In this document: in pieces, positions 62,858-64,000 of the stretch
Layout of the letters: each line of letters begins with the position of its first letter
Numbering within the stretch: position 1 is the stretch's first letter
DNA from: Thozetella sp. PMI_491
Lineage: Eukaryota; Ascomycota; Sordariomycetes; Chaetosphaeriales; Chaetosphaeriaceae
Assembly (NCBI GenBank): GCA_021432635.1
Contig: MU270107.1
Coordinates: 62,001-126,000, forward strand
DNA: 64,000 bases
Direction: 5' to 3'
Position numbers and translations under genes: made by a program
Notes under the pieces: generated by a model
What the model was told of the DNA's origin: nothing
What the model saw: the letters and a program-made list of their open reading frames with translations, nothing else
Databases searched by the model: none

Positions 62858-64000
62858 AGTGGCAGTGTGCTGTAACCGGGTTGAAGCAGCAGGAGCTACA
62901 ACGGGGGAGGACGTGATCGCATACCTTGGGATGGTCTCCTTGGGCTCTAGGGTCCAAAGGTGACCTTGGCCAGCTCGGCATATCTTTTGAGATCAGCTGC
63001 CCCGGCCCTACACCCATACCGTCTTCACACCAACCTCCCTCTGCGCGACATTTTCTCTGGGTCAACCACTCCCAAAAAGATCATTGCCTTTTTTTTTTTT
63101 TTTTAGAACGGCGGAGACTGCCCTACGCAGAATCCTTCCAAAGCGTGGGCCGTCTGTACGATGGAAGGCTATGTACGGGGCAAGATGGCCATGGCATGAC
63201 GAAGCATGGACGGACGGACTGGCTGAAGAAGGCTCTCATCTCATCAAACCGGACAAGGGGGAAGGGACTTGGAACTTTGGATGGCTCGGCGCGGCCTCGT
63301 CCTGCGTGTACATTAACTGGTGATTGACCCCCAACACCTCCGAGGAGAGAGGGCCTCGGGAGGACTTGTATATTGAGTCTTTCCCTCTTTAATGCGCTAT
63401 AATCTGATGAACATGCCTTGTCCAATTGTACTCTGGTTACCTCGGCTCTCCGCCGTCTTCGCCCTCCCTTCCCCGGACTTGCTAGGGGGGGCCTAAGGGC
63501 TGTAACCAAGGTCACTGTCTAAGTTCACTGTCTGCAGACTGTCGAGCGAGATTCTTGATGAATATTGAATTTTAGTCAAGCTTACGGCCCTCGCCGGTGC
63601 TAGCTGCCTAAGAGAGTGGCAGGTGGCACGGCCGTATGCTCTGCCCAGTGGATATGTACAAACAACTCGAACAAGGTACGAAGAGATCAGCCTGATGCTT
63701 CTTTCTCTTCTTTCTGTACACACACGGGACCACAGATGCCCATAGCCTTAGCCACGGTGAACATCTTGATCTTAGTTCTGGATGCTTCCGAGTCCGAGCC
63801 ATGAAAAGAGTTGGCTTGTACTCGAACAAGCAGAGGAGCCGCTTACCTCCTCCGCAAAATGCAAAAGGGGGCCAGATGCCGCTGCGGTGGTATTGTGGTA
63901 TCATGCGACTAAATAAAAAAGGGACAAGAGGCAAGCAAAAGGCTCTTGCACTGAACCATCTTTTTCTCTCTTTCCGTTCTCCAGAGGACTCGTGACGATC
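62858..64000. other. Downstream intergenic region to window end
   Basis: No supported gene. A 16-T run (63089-63104) follows the TOM22 3' region and could mark its vicinity. Small frames at 62926-63995 have no recognisable family; a gene starting beyond the window cannot be excluded. Confidence 0.5.

Noticed and set aside
1-64000. tRNA, rRNA, CRISPR arrays and intact transposases
   Set aside because: I scanned for T-loop-like GGTTCRA words, 5S-like stretches, regular spaced repeats and transposase or reverse transcriptase motifs and found none convincing; a tRNAscan-type and RepeatMasker-type run would be decisive.

Overview
The window looks like a chromosome segment of a filamentous ascomycete, most likely a sordariomycete and possibly Sordariales/Chaetomiaceae-like; the class is an inference. 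The grounds are short introns (mostly 50-90 nt) with GTRNGY donors, CTRAC-type branch sites and YAG acceptors; HET-domain incompatibility proteins; several MFS drug-type transporters; and fungal versions of LIG4, PIF1, EDC3, TOM22, NHA1 and the FEX fluoride channel. I find 19 protein-coding genes and one clear pseudogene. Exon borders were placed by eye from splice motifs, frame continuity and family conservation. Several open frames begin at TTG or GTG; in those cases I placed the start at the first conserved ATG.

Layout. 1-2739: no supported gene. 2740-17253: mainly housekeeping genes, namely a HAM1-like lipid-transfer-type protein (+), DNA ligase IV (+), uracil phosphoribosyltransferase (-), a two-domain fluoride channel (+), a HET protein (+) and an SRR1-domain protein (-). 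17539-21992: two tandem MFS transporters (-), one with an apparent GC-AG intron. 21993-26018: 4 kb without a recognisable gene, with simple repeats. 26019-44571: an accessory-looking block with a secreted class-2 lipase (+), an MDR oxidoreductase (-), an ArnA-like formyltransferase/UDP-glucuronate decarboxylase fusion (-), a tRNase Z-like metallo-hydrolase (+), a degenerate repeat zone, an NmrA-like reductase (+), the broken 3' end of a copper amine oxidase gene (-), a large HET protein (-), an MFS transporter with an inferred 4-nt microexon (-) and a GrpB-family protein (-). 46054-62857: conserved genes again: EDC3 (-), PIF1 (-), the plasma-membrane Na+/H+ antiporter (+) and TOM22 (+), with a 4.9 kb gene-free gap before the antiporter.

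How the genes relate. Most neighbours show no shared pathway. LIG4 (end joining) and PIF1 (replication, telomeres, mtDNA) serve DNA maintenance; EDC3 serves mRNA decay; NHA1, FEX and the MFS proteins handle ions and small molecules; the two HET proteins serve non-self recognition or programmed death. The most unusual gene is the ArnA-like one. It has the whole fused architecture of the bacterial lipid A-modification enzyme, but both catalytic residues of the formyltransferase half are replaced while the dehydrogenase/decarboxylase half is intact. This suggests a bacterial acquisition reused as a UDP-4-keto-pentose or UDP-pentose synthase.
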